NCBI GenBank assembly: GCA_027031025.1
Contig: JALVEJ010000034.1
Span: 1-5,212 of the forward strand
From: Flavobacteriales bacterium
GTDB taxonomy: Bacteria > Bacteroidota > Bacteroidia > Flavobacteriales > Flavobacteriaceae
Direction of reading: 5' to 3'
DNA length: 5,212 bases
In this document: positions 5,027 to 5,212 of the stretch, piece after piece
Layout of the letters: every line of letters starts with the position of its first letter
Numbering within the stretch: position 1 is the first letter of the stretch
Program-made: the position numbers and the translations under genes
The notes under the pieces: model-generated
Told to the model about the DNA's origin: nothing
The model's database searches: none
The model's input: only the letters and a program-made list of their open reading frames with translations

Positions 5027-5212
5027 ATGACAAACACAAATTTTACAAATTGGCATCAGGCGATTGCCGGTGACCGGCTACTGATGATTGCCGGACCTTG
5101 CAGTGCTGAGACCGAAGCGCAAGTTTTGGCAACAGCGCAGGGTGTTAAAAAAGCAGGCGGACATGTTTTAAGAGCTGGTATTTGGAAACCGCGTACCCGC
5201 CCCGGAAATTTT
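5027..5212 (+). CDS. aroF: 3-deoxy-7-phosphoheptulonate (DAHP) synthase, N-terminal part (cut by window edge)
   Basis: The first 62 codons of a plus-strand gene that continues past the right edge. It shows the type I-beta DAHP synthase signatures MIAGPCSAET (20-29), with Cys25 as the expected metal ligand, and RAGIWKPRTRPGNF (49-62), with the Lys and Arg residues that bind phosphoenolpyruvate. The enzyme condenses phosphoenolpyruvate with erythrose 4-phosphate, the first step toward aromatic amino acids. In Bacteroidota this type is usually about 360 residues and fused to a C-terminal chorismate mutase domain; that part is not visible here, so the fusion is only expected. The N-terminus is short, entering the first beta strand after about 17 residues, with no ACT or ferredoxin-like regulatory extension in front. 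The ATG is supported by the promoter immediately upstream. It diverges from shikimate kinase. The symbol aroF is a family label; numbering of paralogues cannot be judged. Confidence 0.9.
   Translation, partial: MTNTNFTNWHQAIAGDRLLMIAGPCSAETEAQVLATAQGVKKAGGHVLRAGIWKPRTRPGNF

Overview
The window is AT-rich and looks like chromosomal DNA of a Bacteroidota bacterium, most likely a flavobacterium-like member. The evidence is the protein families present (a Bacteroidota-type serine palmitoyltransferase, a type I-beta DAHP synthase with the KPRTRPG signature, a short lipoprotein NlpC/P60 hydrolase), start codons without Shine-Dalgarno sequences, and several copies of the Bacteroidota promoter -7 element TAnnTTTG at plausible positions. 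No phage, transposon, CRISPR, rRNA or tRNA was seen.

Left part (1-2674, all minus strand): three tightly packed genes, in transcription order serine palmitoyltransferase, a GNAT-like acyltransferase resembling the bacterial ceramide synthase, and a membrane protein of the PAP2/AUR1-like phosphotransferase type that is cut by the left edge. Gaps are 18 and 9 bp. Together they read as a sphingolipid operon: condensation of serine with acyl-CoA, N-acylation to a ceramide, and probably head-group transfer. A gene for 3-ketosphinganine reduction is not in view.

Middle (2675-3739): a 177-bp divergent promoter region separates the operon from a plus-strand prohibitin/SPFH membrane protein. SPFH proteins are classic organisers of lipid microdomains, so its position back to back with sphingolipid synthesis is suggestive. 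It converges on the next gene across a 54-bp gap with a weak AT hairpin.

Right part (3740-5212): on the minus strand, shikimate kinase is followed by an NlpC/P60 lipoprotein. Between them lies a 100-bp perfect tandem array of a 16-bp unit. The array is open in all minus-strand frames, and a 43-codon reading frame through it ends in a TGA that overlaps the lipoprotein ATG (ATGA). Divergent from shikimate kinase, and cut by the right edge, is the DAHP synthase gene. The two shikimate-pathway genes share a 149-bp intergenic region carrying two outward-facing promoter elements and a long perfect inverted repeat. The DAHP synthase promoter lies so close to the ATG that its mRNA would be leaderless or nearly so.
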